Below are positions 1 to 12,500 of a stretch of 39,181 nt of DNA, in pieces (the first letter of the stretch is position 1; each line of letters starts with the position of its first letter). A program made the translations under genes and the position numbers. The notes beneath the pieces were generated by a model. It was given only the letters and a program-made list of their open reading frames with translations. It made no database searches and was not told the origin of the DNA. This DNA is from Gammaproteobacteria bacterium AqS3 (lineage in GTDB: Bacteria > Pseudomonadota > Gammaproteobacteria > MEIF01 > AqS3), in NCBI GenBank assembly GCA_001750645.1, contig MEIF01000017.1, positions 1 to 39,181 on the forward strand, written 5' to 3'.

Positions 1-107
1 GTCGCCGCGTTTTCAGGGATGGTGGATCTGGTTCGGGTCGGGGCGGCGGCAGTTGCGGCTGGGACGGCGGCGGCGATTGAGGTCGCCGCGTTTTCAGGGG
101 TGGTGGA
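1..107. repeat. 81-bp-period direct repeat at the left edge
   Basis: Positions 1-26 recur at 82-107 with a single difference, giving an 81-bp (27-codon) period in frame with the minus-strand low-complexity gene. The array may continue outside the window. Confidence 0.7.
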
Positions 108-281
108 AGCTGGGATCTTGGCGGATTGGTTCGCGGGGGTTCGGGCCGCACCGCTGACTGAGGCTGGGATGGCGGCGGCAGTTGAGGCGGGGGCGGTGGT
201 TGGGGTTGTGGGAGGCTCAGAAAATTCGGGCGATTGGGATGTTTCTGAATTTCGCATAACGATGATGTCGTTGTTGTTCAT
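1..281 (-). CDS. Pro/Ala/Thr-rich low-complexity protein, N-terminal part (C-terminus off the left edge)
   Basis: I do not recognise this gene. Read on the minus strand, an ATG at 281-279 opens a frame that stays open to the window edge (93 codons). It is preceded by a good Shine-Dalgarno AGGGAG (plus positions 289-294) with 7 nt spacing, which is why I chose this start. The product begins MNNNDIIVMRNSETSQ and soon becomes a Pro/Ala/Thr/Ser-rich, probably disordered stretch. It contains a 27-residue repeat whose core is STxPENAA, seen once in full and again at the edge. There is no signal peptide or membrane segment in the visible part. It lies 245 bp downstream of the giant autotransporter gene on the same strand, so it could be co-transcribed or have its own promoter. 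The visible part could be a disordered head or linker of a larger protein. Gene call fairly sure, function unknown. Confidence 0.6.
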   Translation of the reverse strand, partial: MNNNDIIVMRNSETSQSPEFSEPPTTPTTAPASTAAAIPASVSGAARTPANQSAKIPASTTPENAATSIAAAVPAATAAAPTRTRSTIPENAA

Positions 282-307
282 AGTGTCGCTCCCTGTCTAT
301 GAATTGA

Positions 308-336
308 AGTGAAGAGCAGGTCTGGCGATGTGCCAA
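308..336 (-). promoter_or_regulatory. Weak candidate promoter for the left-edge gene
   Basis: On the minus strand TTGGCA (plus 331-336, 5 of 6 to the -35 consensus) is followed after 17 bp by TTCACT (plus 308-313, 3 of 6 to the -10 consensus), about 27 nt before the ATG at 281. The -10 match is poor, so this is only a candidate. Confidence 0.22.
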
Positions 337-390
337 GCGCTCAGAACTGTCTGCCGGATGTTCAAAGCTGTGCGAAAAATGCCGGAAGTA

Positions 391-432
391 AACCTCAAAT
401 GCGCGAAAATGAACCTCAAATGCGCGAAAATG
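391..432. repeat. Two exact tandem copies of a 21-bp element
   Basis: The 21-bp unit at 391-411 is repeated perfectly at 412-432. Its core is GCGCGAAAATG, and a shorter similar string (TGCGAAAAATG) lies just upstream at 371-381. It sits in the gap between the giant gene's stop and the next minus-strand start, where it could be an operator-like site or simply slippage. No rho-independent terminator (GC hairpin plus T-run) is visible between 282 and 526. Confidence 0.6.
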
Positions 433-526
433 AATTAGAAATAGTCGAAGATAAATGCAGCCCGCCCAAAACTGCATACAACCCGTCTAAAACCGCCCGC
501 AATCCACAAACCCGCACCCAATCCAC

Positions 527-3500
527 TCAGAACTGCTTGCGCAGTTCGAAGCCGAGGCCGGTGGTGTTGTCGCTGTTCTGGTTGATGCGCTGTTCGCCGA
601 AGAGCTTGGCCTCGATGTCGTCGGACAGTCGGCGGAAGCGCAGGCCTGCGGAGCGCTGTTCGGAGGCGTACATCCCGGTGCTCAGGCGGTATTCGGCATA
701 AGGGGTCAGCATGCCGCCGAAGGCGTCCATGCCGAAGCCGATATCCGCCCCCAGCGAGGCATTGTTGACCCGCTGGGCGCTGCCGATCTCCGGCCCGCGC
801 TCCAGGCTGAAGACTTCCTCGCGTTCCAGGACGTTGTCCCTGCGCGCGCCCCACTCCGGCCCGATGCGCAGCGACAGCCCGCGCCCTGCGGCATCGCGCC
901 CGCTCATGCGGAACTCCATGCTGGCGCCGCTCTCGTCCATTTCCTTGTCGGTGTGGGTGCCGAGCCAGTGCGCATTGATCTCGATCCCGACGCGGTCGGT
1001 GGGTGTTGACAGCAGCACGCTGAACAGGAATTCGGTGCCGCTGCCGCTCAGGCTCTCGCCCTCGTCCTGGCGCAGCGACATGCCGATCCGGGGCGCCAGG
1101 CGCCAGCGCTGTCCGAAGCCGCTGTGGCTCAGCTCAAACCCGCCCCTGAGCCGCTCGCTGGTGACGTTGAGGTCGCGCAGTGCGGCCGAGTCGGCCTGCG
1201 AGGTGCGCAGCCTGGTGCTGGCCATGCTGCCGGTCATTGCCAGCGTGCTGCGGCCGAGGCTGGCGACGGGCCAGCGCACGCCCAGCGACGCCACGACCAC
1301 GGACATGTCGGCCTGGGACTTCACGCCGCCGGTCTCGTTGAGCCGCAGGGTGCCGCCGCCGAGGCCGTACATGGCCCGCACCGAGGTGCCGCCCCGGGTG
1401 CGCACTTCGAAGTAGGGCATGACGGTTGACAGGGTGGTGTCCATGGTGGCGTCGAAGCTGTCCAGGATGTATTCGGCGTCGCCGGCGCTGCGCGAGAGTG
1501 CGAAGCCGTACATCAGCTGCTCGTTGATGCGCTGGTCGACGCCGAGCCAGTAGCCGCTCTGCTCGCCGTCGTAGTTGATGGCGCGGTTGTCGAGCCGGCG
1601 CAGCTCGTCCTGCTCATCCTGGAAGGAGCCGGAGAAGGCGCGCTGGTCGACGCGTCCCCAGAGCGTCCAGCCCTTGCCGAAGCCGCCGCCCGCATCGCTG
1701 AAGCCGCCGCTGTCGAGGGAGTAGACGAAGTTGCTGAGGATGGGCATATCGGCGGCGCCGGTCTGGTCCGGGTGGGGGTCGACGGGTCGCCCGCGCTCCA
1801 GCTCGAGGCCGCCGAACCACTTGCTGCTGAGGCGTTCGTGGCCGAACCAATCCCTGTGGTAGCGGCTGCCGGCACCGGTCAGGTCGGCGTCGGTCCACAC
1901 CCTGGCCGCCTCACCCCTGCGGCTGTCAAAAGACCCGCCTTCGGGCTCGCCCTGCCTGCCGAGTTCGATCTGCTGGCCGACGAGGGTGCCGACGCGCTGG
2001 CCGGTCACGGCGTCGAAGCGGTGGCCCATGACATCGGCGGCGCTGGTCATCATGGCGCGGGCGATCTCGCCGAGCGCCAGCTTGGCTGCGGCGCGCTCCC
2101 GCTCAAGGCTGGCGCCCTCGTCGTCGTCGATGACGCTGACGCGGAACCCGGCGCCCTGGCCGGCGAACTCGCCGCCGCTGTCATTGGGGACACGGAACTC
2201 GACGACGACCTCAGTCTCGTCGCTGCGGTCGTCGTCCTGGACGGCGGTGATCAGGATGCGCCGCCCGCCCTGCCAGTCCGAGGCATTGAAGGTCAGCTGT
2301 GCGGGCGTGGCGATGACGGCGCTGCTGTCGGCGCTGGTGATGTTGACGATGACCTCCTGGGTGGGCTCGCTCAGCAGCTCGACGGTCACGGTCGAGCTGT
2401 CGCCCTCATTCATCGTCACCACGGTGAACGGGCCGGCCTCGGCGCCGTCGACGGTGAGTTTCAGGCCGACCTTCTCATCGTCCTCGACCCTCACCGTGAA
2501 GTCGGAGACCTCGCCCACGTATCCGGCCGGCCCGCTGCTGGTCATGCGCAGCGTCACCTCCTCATCGGCGGCGTCCAGATCCTGCACGGCCCTGACCCTC
2601 AGGGTTTGGTTGGTATTCCAGTTGGCGGGCGTGAAGCGCATGGTCATCAGCTCAAGGTCCTCGACGGCGACGGCGCCGGGGTCGGGGTTGGTGAGCGTGA
2701 GCGTGACGACCCTGGCCGGCGGCGATTCCAGCCGGACATTGAAGAGGCCGGCATTGCCCTCATCGCGCTCGTCCTCGTCGAGGCTGAGGACTTCGGGGCT
2801 GATCCGGATGCCTGGGTCGCGGTCGTTGTCGGACAGCGTGATGGTGACAATATCCTCGACATTGTTGTATTCGAAGCCCTCGTCCTCGCCGGCTCTGCCC
2901 TTCAGCGTCAGCCGCACGATCTCGTCGTTCTGGTCGGCATCGTCGCCGCCTCTGAGGGTGAGGGTCTGCGGCTCGTCCCAGTTTGCCGGCGTGAACAGGA
3001 GGAAGCCCTGGGCGGTCGTCAGATCCGTGTTGTTGCTCTCCGGCACCACCCGGACGTTGCCGGTCGGCTGGGTGTCCAGCGCCACCGTGATGTCTTCGGT
3101 GCGCCCCTCGGTGACCTGCAGTGCGGTGTCCGACAGCACCAGCCCTGCGACCCCGTCATCATCGATAACGGCGGTGACGGTGACATCCCCGAGGTCGTCG
3201 TAGTCCGCACCGGAGGGGCTGAGCACCAGCCCCACGCGGTCATCCCTGGCGTCGAGGTCCTGGTGGGCGGTGACGGTCACGGTCTGGCCGGTGAGGTAGT
3301 TGTTTGCGTTGAACTCCAGGCGCGCCGGGGTCACGGTTGCCTTGAGGGCATTGTTGGTCGCCACAGTGACGACGACTTCCCCGTCCAGCGGATAGGGTTG
3401 GGTATCGAGGGCGACCGTGAATGTGGCGGTGTTTTCGCCGGTCTTCTCCTTGACCGAAACCGACGGATCGTCCCTGTCCAGCGCCTCACCGGCGCCATCG

Positions 3501-6500
3501 GTCAGCTTCAGGCCCTGCTCGTCGGGGTCGGACACGTTCACCGTGACGCTGCCGGTGACATTCTCATAGTCCTCGCCGCCATACCTGCCGCCATAGTCGC
3601 CGCCCGAGGCGGTCAGGCTGATGCTGGTCGAGGCATCCACGGCGTTGAAGTCCCTCGGAGCGGTGATCGTGAAGGTCTTCGCGGTATTCCACTCACTCTC
3701 CAGGAAAGTCAGGCTGCGGGGCGAGATCATGGCAATCGTCTCATCGGCGCTTTCGGCCTCGACCTGCACGGTAGCCGTCGGCCTGCTGGTCAGCCGCACC
3801 TCAAACTGGGCGCTGCCCAGCTCCTCGACAGTCACCCCGGAGAAGCCGGTCTCGGAATTCTGCGACAGCAGCAGCTCGGTCACGTCATTGTCCTGGACGA
3901 TGACCCTCACATCCTCCGTCTGCCCCGCCCCCAGCTGGTAGAGGGGGTCGTTGCCGCTGTCAATCAGCAGGACGATCAGGTCGGCCTCATCGACTGCATC
4001 CTCGTCGTCCAGCGGCGACACGTAAATGGTCTGGATCGTGTCCCAGTTGGCCGGCGTAAAGGTCAGCGGCTCCGGCCTGCCGGTATTCGGGTTCAGGGGA
4101 ATGCTGGTGCTGACCTTGGTCTCGACAATGCCGTCATTTGGATCGTCGTCGGGTGCAATGCTGGGCGTGACCGTGACGTTGGCGGTGGGCCGCGTTCTCA
4201 GGTGTACCTGCAGCCCGAATGCTTTGCCGCCCTCGGTCAGGCGAACCGTCCCCGAGGTCGTCACCCCCGGCTTGTCGTTGTCATCGACTGCGGCATAAAT
4301 CGACGCCTTGACAGAGCCGTAGTCGGCGCCGGCTGCCGTCAGCTCCACCTCGGGCGTTTCATCAATCAGGTCGATGTCCTCGATGCCGGCGAGCGTCACG
4401 GTCTGGGGGACGTTCCAGTTGCTGTTGGTGAAGGTCAGATTGCCGGTCGACACCGAGACCGCACCGGGGTCCTTGCTGACCTTGCTGACGGTCACGTCGG
4501 TGGCGGGCTGGGTGGCCAGGGCGACCTGGAAGCTCGCCGACTTGCCCTCTTCGAATTTGAAGCGGTCGTCCTTGGTGTCTGCGTTGTTCAGGGGCGTGGT
4601 GCCGTCCTCCTCGAAGAACTCCAGGGCCGGGGTGTCGGGATCATCCACCGTCACAGCAAAGCTGGCCGTCTCGCCGCCGTAGTCGGCGCCGGAGGCGCTC
4701 AGGGCGATGCTCACGGTGTCATTCGTGGCGTCGTCATCCTCGGCGGAGATCACCTGCACGGCCTGCGTCGTACCCCAGTTGCCGGTGGTGAAGGTCAGCG
4801 TCGTCGATTTGCCCGCACCGGGGGCGGCGCCGGCGATGCTCAGGTCGGAGTCGTCCGGGATGGTCACCGTCACCTCGACAGCGGTGGCCGGCTCTGAGTC
4901 GAGCACGACAGTCACGCTGCCCAAAACCGCCGCCGCACCATCCTGGGGCTCGTCAATCCCCAGTGTTCTCGCCGAGAGGGTCAGGCCGGGCTCCTCGTCG
5001 TCATCGACATTGACGAGGACGTTGGCATTCTGGCCGTCGTAGTCGCCGCCCGTGGCGGTCATGGTGATGTAGACCGACTCGTCGCGGGCGTCAGCGTCCT
5101 GCTCGGCCTTGACGGTCACGGTCTGGGCGGTGCCCCAGTCGGCGGTCGTAAAGGTCAGCTGTGTCGTCGTGACCGTCACCGCACCGGTGTCCTGGGAGGT
5201 GAAGGACACCATCACGTTGCCGGTGGGCTGGGAGATCAGCCGGACATCCAGGCTGACGTCGTTGTCCGGGTCGGTGCCGGATTCGCTGTCGGTGCCCTCG
5301 GCGAGTCCGTTGATGGCGCTCTGGCTGACCAGCAGCCCGGCGGTCTCGTCGTCGTTGACCTCGACCGGGATGGTCAGGGCCTGAGCGGCGCCGTATTCGC
5401 AGGTGTTGGTGCAGCTGGGCGTCACGGAGATGCTGACCATTTCGTCGTTGGCGTCGCCGTCGTCCACCGGGTCAATCGAGACGCTCTGGAACTGGCTCCA
5501 GTTGTCGGTGGTGAAGGTCAGGCTGGCGCCGGACACGACCGCCACCGCCCCGGAGTCGGAGCTGGTGACCGCCACCGTCACATCCTCGGCGGGCGCCGTC
5601 ACCAGCCTGACAGTGAAGCTCTCCGACGACCCGCCCTCGGCGAGCTCCAAGCTGTCGGTCGAGGTGCTGATGCGGGCTCTGTCGTTGTCTTCGATCTTGA
5701 TCCCATAGTCGGGGACCATGTCGTCGGCCTCATCGACATCATTGAGATTGCCGCTGGAGGCGAGCGGGTATATGGCCGTGACGCCTTCGTAGTCGCCGCC
5801 CTTGGCCGCCATGGTCAGGTCGATGTCGTGATCCGCCAAATCGACGTCCCCCAGAGCGTTCAGATAGACCCTCTGCTGCACGTTCCAGGTGCTATTGGTG
5901 AATTCCAGTCGGGTCTGGTAGTTGGCGGCACCGGCATCCGTATCAATCCTCAGCTTGTTCGCAAACTCAGGGGGGACGGTGATGTCCACTCTGACCGGCG
6001 ATCCGGTCGATACGGTCGGCTGGCTGGTCAGCGCCACCAGGAAGTAGTCGCAATCGGCGATGCCGCTCTCGGGGTCCTCGCAGAACTCCTCGATTGTTGA
6101 CATCGGATCACCGGCAGCGCCCTGGTCCGTGGTCACCCTGAAGCCGGTGAACTCGTCGTCGTCGGCCTTGAGGGTCAGATTGAACACCGGAGCCGGGGTC
6201 GAGGCGAAGCGTCCGGTGCCCTGGGCCGTCTCGTAGTCCCCGCCCGTGGCTGTGATGGTGATGTCGCGCTGCTCATCGAAGGCGTTGTCGTCGTGGACGG
6301 AGGTGACGGTGAAGGTCTGGGGCATGTTCCAGCCGCCTGCGACATCCTTGCTGGTGCTGAAGCTCCTGGTGGACGGGGTGACATTCAGCCCCATGCCGGT
6401 CAAATCGGCGTTCGGCACGGTGACGTCTACGGCTGCGGTCGGCTCGGTGTTCAGCTGCACCGTGAAGGTTCTGGTGGCGTCGGCATCAGCCTCTTCGACC

Positions 6501-9500
6501 GTAAAGATGGAGCGGTCGGTGATGTCATTGCCATCGGAATCCTTGAACAGCATCTCGATGGTGTCGTTGTCGAGGATATTCACGGTCAGGGTGGCGTCGG
6601 ACTGGGCTTGGTCATAGCCGCCGGTGGTTCTGCCGGCCTCGTCCACCTCAAGGGCAATCGTCACACCGGGTTCGTGCTGCCCGTCGTCGTCGTGGGCGGC
6701 GCTGATGGTCAGGTTCTGCACCACATTCCAGTTCATCGGGGTGAAGGTCAGCGTGCCGGTGGCAACAGGGTCCGTGGTGATGTCGTTGTTTTGGGTGCTG
6801 TCGGCGGAGTTGGTCGGCTGCCCGACAGTCACGGTCACATTGCCGTCGGGCTTGGCCTCGAGCCGGACGGGGATCACCAGGTCGACCTCCTCGTCGACGT
6901 CGAACTCGCGGTTCGTCGAGCTGCCGTCCAGCACCAGCCGCTCCTCCTCATCGTCAGTGACATCCACCGTCACGGTGTGCATCAGCACCGCATTGCCGTG
7001 GTTGGTGGTGTCGCTGTATTCGGCTCCGGCCACGGTCAGCTCCAGCGTCACCGACTCCTCATTGGCGTCGTCGTCGTCGACTGCCGTGACCGACACGGTC
7101 TGCGGGGAGTTCCAGTTCTGCGGCGTGAAGGTCAGGCTTGTCCCGGCGGTGATCGACACGGCATCGTCATTATTTTGTATCCCCGCCGTCACGGTGACGT
7201 CTCCGGTGGGCTGGATGCTGAGCTGGACGCTGAGGGTGCTGGAGACCGAGTTGGGCATGCCCTCATTGAGGTCTATCTTGGTGGTCTGATTGCCGGCCGT
7301 GTTGAGGTCGGTGTCGATGACCAGCGTCGGGATGTCGTCGTCCACCACCTCGAAGGTCTCGGAGTTCGAGATTCCGGTGTACTCGCCGCCTCTGGCGGTC
7401 AGCGTAATGGTGACGCTCTCGTCATCGGCGTCGTCATCCTGGACGGCCTGCAGCTTGACATCCTGGGCGGTGTTCCAGTTCGCCGGGGTGAAGGTCAGGG
7501 AGGCGGTGGTGGAGACCACGGTGACCGACGAAGTGTCGCTGCTGAGGGCCGTCACGATCACGTCCTGGGACGGCTTCGCCGAGAGCTGCACCGGCAGGGT
7601 TCTCTGCGTGGGGGTGGAGCCGGCGTCGGCCTCTCCGGGGAGCGGGCTGGGTGCGGTCAGCGTCAGCGCCGGCGCCTCGTCGTCCTTGACCAGGATGGAG
7701 ATATGCCCGGAGACACTGTCGTAGCCCCCGCCCGCGGCGCTGACGGCGATCACGGCGCCCTCGTCGCTGGCGTCGTCATTGTCGTGGGCGGCGCTGACGG
7801 CAACCTGCTGGGGGACATTCCAGTTGGCGGCGGTGAAGGTCAGCGTGTTCTGGTTGCCGGCCGAGGCCGTGTCGGTGTCGAGGGTGACATCGGTGTTGGT
7901 CGGCTGCGTCAGCGTCAGGGTGACGTCCTCGCCGGGCTGGGTGGAGAGCTGGATGGGCACATCGACCGTGCTGCCCTCGACCACCACGACCGCCGAGGAC
8001 GGCAGCACGAGGTCGGCGTCATCGTCGTCGTCGATGCTGATTGAGACGCTGGCGCTGGCGTCGGTGAAGTTGCCGCCGGAGGCTGTGAATCTGAGCACTG
8101 CGGTGTCATCGACGACATCGTCGTCGTGGGCGACGTTAATCGTGACAGTCTGGGCGGTATTCCAGTTCGAGGTGGTGAAGGTCATATCCGCCGTCGGTGC
8201 GGTGACGTCGGCGTTGGTGGGCTGGAACGTGCGCACCGTGACATTGCCGTCGGGCAGCCGGCTGAGGCGCACGGTGATGTCGGCGCTGTCGCCCTCGTCG
8301 AGGTCGAGCGAGGACTGCGACAGGATCAGGTCGTAGGGGTCGTTGTCGACGACGGTGACGGTGACGGTGTCACTCTTGCCGTCGTAGCCGCCGCCCGCAG
8401 CGTTGAGGGAGACGCTGACGACCTCATCCCGGCCGTTGCTGTCCTCCAGCCCCCTGACCGAGACGCTCTGTGCGGTGCTCCAGTTGTCGGGGGTGAAGGT
8501 CAGCTCTTCCTGGCGGCCGCCGATGGCCGGGGCGCCGTCGACCTCGACCAGGTCGGTGTTGTCGCTGGTCAGCCTGACGGTGACGCTGTCGCTGGGCTGC
8601 TGGCTGAGCTGCACCCTGAAGAAGCCCGGCTGCCCCTCCTCGTCGACCGAGAGGGCATCGTCGGAGACATAGATCACGGCGGCGTCATCGTCGACCACGG
8701 TCAGGGTGACGACCTCGGTGACATTGACGTAGCCGCCGCCCGCGGCGGTCAGGGTGATGGTCACGACCTCGTCTCGGGCATCGGTGTCGTCGAGCGGGGT
8801 GGCGGTGATGGTCTGGGCGGTATTCCAGTTGGAGGTGGTGAAGGTCAGCTCGGTGGCGCCACCGTCGCCGACGAGCGAGATGGCGCCGGTGTCGGAGGTT
8901 CTGAGGGCGACGGTGACATTTGCGGACGGCGCCCGGGTCAGTTCGACCTGGTAGGTGACCCCGGTGCCGGCCTCGCCGACGGTGTGCTCGGCCGGGGTGA
9001 CGTCGATGGCGGCGGAGATCCGGTCAATGACCTGGATTGAGTGGGGCGCGTCGCTCAGGCTGTAGCCCCCGCCCGTGGCGCTGACCGGCAGGTTGACGGT
9101 GCCGTTGATGGCGTTCAGGTCGGCGACGGTCTTGACCTTGAGCTGCTGCGGGATATCCCAGTTGGCGACGGTGAAGGTCAACGTCGTCGGCGAGACGCTA
9201 TCGATGTCGGCGGGGGTTGAGCTCGGCGTCACGGTGACATCATCGGAGGGCTGTGCCGACAGGCTGATCCCCAGCGCCGGATCCTCGCTGGCCTCGACGA
9301 GCGAACCGGTAATCACCAGCGCAGCCGTGTCGTTGTCGGTGACCGTGACGGCGTAGCTGCTTCTGACCCCGTCATAGCCCCCGCCCGAGGCGACCAGCGA
9401 GGCGGTGGTCGTATAGCCGCCGAGGACGTCGTCATTGCCGATCACCGTGCGGATCTCCTGGTTGGAGTCCCAGTTCTGCGGGGTGTAGGTCAGCCGGGTG

Positions 9501-12500
9501 AGCGCCGTCCCGCTCTCGGATTCGAAGCTGACGCTGGGGTTGTCCGAGGTCAGGGTCACCGTGACATTGCCGCTGGGCTGCCTGAGCAGCCGCACCTGCT
9601 GGCGCGTTGCGGCGACGCTGCCCTCGGTGCCGGAGACACCCAAGAGGGCGCTGAACCCGCCACCGACGACGACGCCGGTGTTGGCGGCGGTGATGTCGAA
9701 TCTATAGGTGTCGGTGACGCTGTCATAGCCGCCGCCCGCAGCGGTCAGGTCAAGATCGACATCGTCCTCGCCGGCGGCGTCATCGCTGGGCATGACGTAG
9801 GCCGTCTGGTCCTCCATCCAGTTGTCGGGGGTGAACACCAGCTCGCCGGGGGCGATCTCATCGACGTGGTCGGTGGGCTTGTCGATGCTGACCGTGACCC
9901 TGCTGGCGGGCCGGGTGCCCAGCCTGACGGTGAAGTCTCCGACCCCGCCGGCGGCGACCCGGTCATTGCCGTCGCCCGAGATGACCAGAGAGGCCGAGGA
10001 CTCATCGTCGTTGTCGTCGGTGCCGACGCTGAAGCTCTCCTCCTGGCCGCCATAGCCGCCGCCCGAGGCGGTGAGGGTGACCATGCCGGTCTCGTCGACG
10101 AAGTTGGCATCATCCTCCAGCGCCTTGATGGCGAAGGTCTGGACGGTGTCCCAGTTCGAAGTCGTGAAGGTCAGCTCGTCGTCGCAGGGAGTCGCGGGGG
10201 TTGTCGAGCTGGTGCCATCCCTGCAGATCTCGACGCTGCCGGGAATGCTGCTGGAGAGCATGATGCGCACCTCGCCGCTCGGCTCGGCGTCAAGCACGAC
10301 GGTGCCGGTGACGGCCGAGCCGCCCTCGTCGAGGGCATCCCTGTCGGCTTTGGCGGGCTCGACCACGGTCAGCCCGTATTCGTCGTCGTCCTTGATGAGG
10401 ATCAGGAAGCCGCCCATCAGCCCGGAGTAGTTGGGGTCGGAGGTCGTGGCGGTGACGGTGACGGTGACCAGCTCGTCATCAACGGTGTCGTCCTGGGCGG
10501 CGGTGAAGGTCACGGAGCGGGGGCAGTTCCACTCAGTCGTGCAGGTTCCCGCCGTGATGGCCGAGGCGCTGGCCGTGGCGTTGGTAAAGGTCAGTTCGTC
10601 CCGGTCTCCCGTCGTGGCCGAGTCGGTGTCGATCTTCAGATCGGTATTGCCCGAGGCCAGCGTCAGCGTGACGTCCAGGTCGGGCTGGTTGGAGAGTTTG
10701 ATCTTGTCGAGCACCTCCCCTGCGGTGTCGCCCTCCTCGACGCTCGGGGTTCTGGACGGCAGGCCGGCCAGCTGGGCGAGGTCGTCGTCCTCGATGTTGA
10801 CGATGGCGGTGTCGAAGGCGGCGTTGTCGGCAGTTGCGGTGATGGTGAGGCGCTCGTCATCGAGGTCGGCGTCCTGGCCGGCGCTGACGGTGACGGTCTG
10901 GGCGGTGCTCCAATTGGCCGAGGTAAAGGTCAGTTTGTTCTGGTCGCCGCCCGCGGTCGGGTCGGTGTCGACCGTCACCGCAGGGTAGCCGGCCTCGACC
11001 GTGATCGTGACGTCCACGTCGGTCATGCCCGGGTCGCGATTCAGCTTGACGCTGAGGGTTCCGCTGCGGCCCTCCCTAATGTCGATCGCATCCTCCTCAA
11101 TAACCGGCCCGGGGATGTCCTTGTCCTCGATGGTCACGGCGACCGTTGCCGAGGTGCCCTCGTAGTAGCTGCCCAGGGCGCTCAGGGTGACGGTGAGGCT
11201 CTCGTCGTTGGCGTCATCGTCCTCATTGCCCCGGAACTGCACGGTCTGGGGGGTATTCCAGTTGAGCCGGGTGAAGACCAGGGCCGACTGGCTGAAGGTG
11301 AGTCTTTCTCTGGTGGTGTCGCCCGCAGTGACGCGCAGATTGACCGTGACGTCCGCATCGGGCTCGGAGCTGAGCCTGACGGTCAGCGGGCGGGTGACCG
11401 GGTTGGCGGCGCCGGCCTCGTTCTCGGTCAGGTCACTCAGGATGTATGAGGACAGCACGAGGTTGATCTCCTCGTCGTCGTCGACCGCAATCGTCACGGT
11501 GGCGGTGGCCGAGCCATAGCCGCCGCCCGAGGCTGTGATCGACACCGTGGCGGTTTCGTCGACCGGGTCGCCGTCCTGGATGGCGCGCACCGAGACGGTC
11601 TGCGGGGCATCCCAGTTGTCGGTGGTGAAGGTCAGGGTGTCCTGGGCGCCGGTGATGGCGGTGTTGGTGTCGACATCGACCCCCTCGGAGTTGTCGTTGT
11701 CGAGGGTGACGGTGACCTGGTCGGTGGGTTCGGAGGTCAGCCGCACGGTGAAGCTGCCGGCGGCATCGCCCTCGTCGAACTCGAGGGTGTCCTCGGACAC
11801 CCGCAGCCTCTTGTTCTCGTTGTCGACAACCTCGACCACCAGCGACTGGCTGATGTTGGTGTAGCCGCCGCCCGAGGCCACCAGGCTGACGGTGATGCGC
11901 TCATCGTCGGAGTCGGCGTCCTCGGGGGCGGTGATGCGGATGGTCTGGGCGGTGCTGTAGTTGGACGAGGTAAAGGTCAGGGTGTCCTGGTTGCCGGTGG
12001 CGCTGGTGTCGGTGTCGACCGTCAGGGCGGTGCTGTCGCCGTTGATGGCGGTGACCGTGACATTGCCGGTCGGCGCTGTCACCAGCTTGATCGTGTAGTC
12101 CTCGGAGGCGCCCTCGTTGAGCGTGAGCAGGGTCGGACCTTCGACGACTTCAAAGCCGGGGCCGGCGGCGGTGTCGTTGTCGCTGAGGGTGACGGTGACA
12201 CTCACTTGGGCACCGGAGCCTGAAAGTGCGGGATATCCACCCGTGGCTGCCGGCTGAAATGTCAGCCTTCTGGTTGAATCGGTGGTATCGGAGTCGGTCG
12301 GGGCTGCAATGGTGATCTCCTGGTAGGTGTCCCAGTTGCTCGGGGTAAATGTGAAGTTCGCTCCCGACGGCGTCAGGGTGGGCGCCGTGCCGCCCGTGCC
12401 AACCAGCTGCCGACTCACCACCACATTGCCCCCGACCGGCGGATATCTGAGGCGGAAGCCCAGCTTGGTGCTTGAACCCTCATCGACGCTGAGCCCGGCG

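Noticed and set aside
340-535. The 10-mer CTCAGAACTG at 340-349 and again at 526-535, the second containing the giant gene's stop
   Set aside because: I considered a duplicated gene end, but the frame upstream of the first copy has a stop within a few codons and no barrel-like residues. Probably chance.
309-701. Plus-strand open frame crossing the end of the giant gene
   Set aside because: It overlaps the barrel coding region antisense and its N-terminal part comes from the 21-bp repeat; no start signal.
1772-4897. Long plus-strand open frame (over 1,000 codons) opposite the giant gene
   Set aside because: It lies fully antisense to clear Calx-beta repeats. GC-rich Asp/Val/Thr codons rarely give stops on the opposite strand, and the translation is Gly/Val/Asp-rich without any domain.
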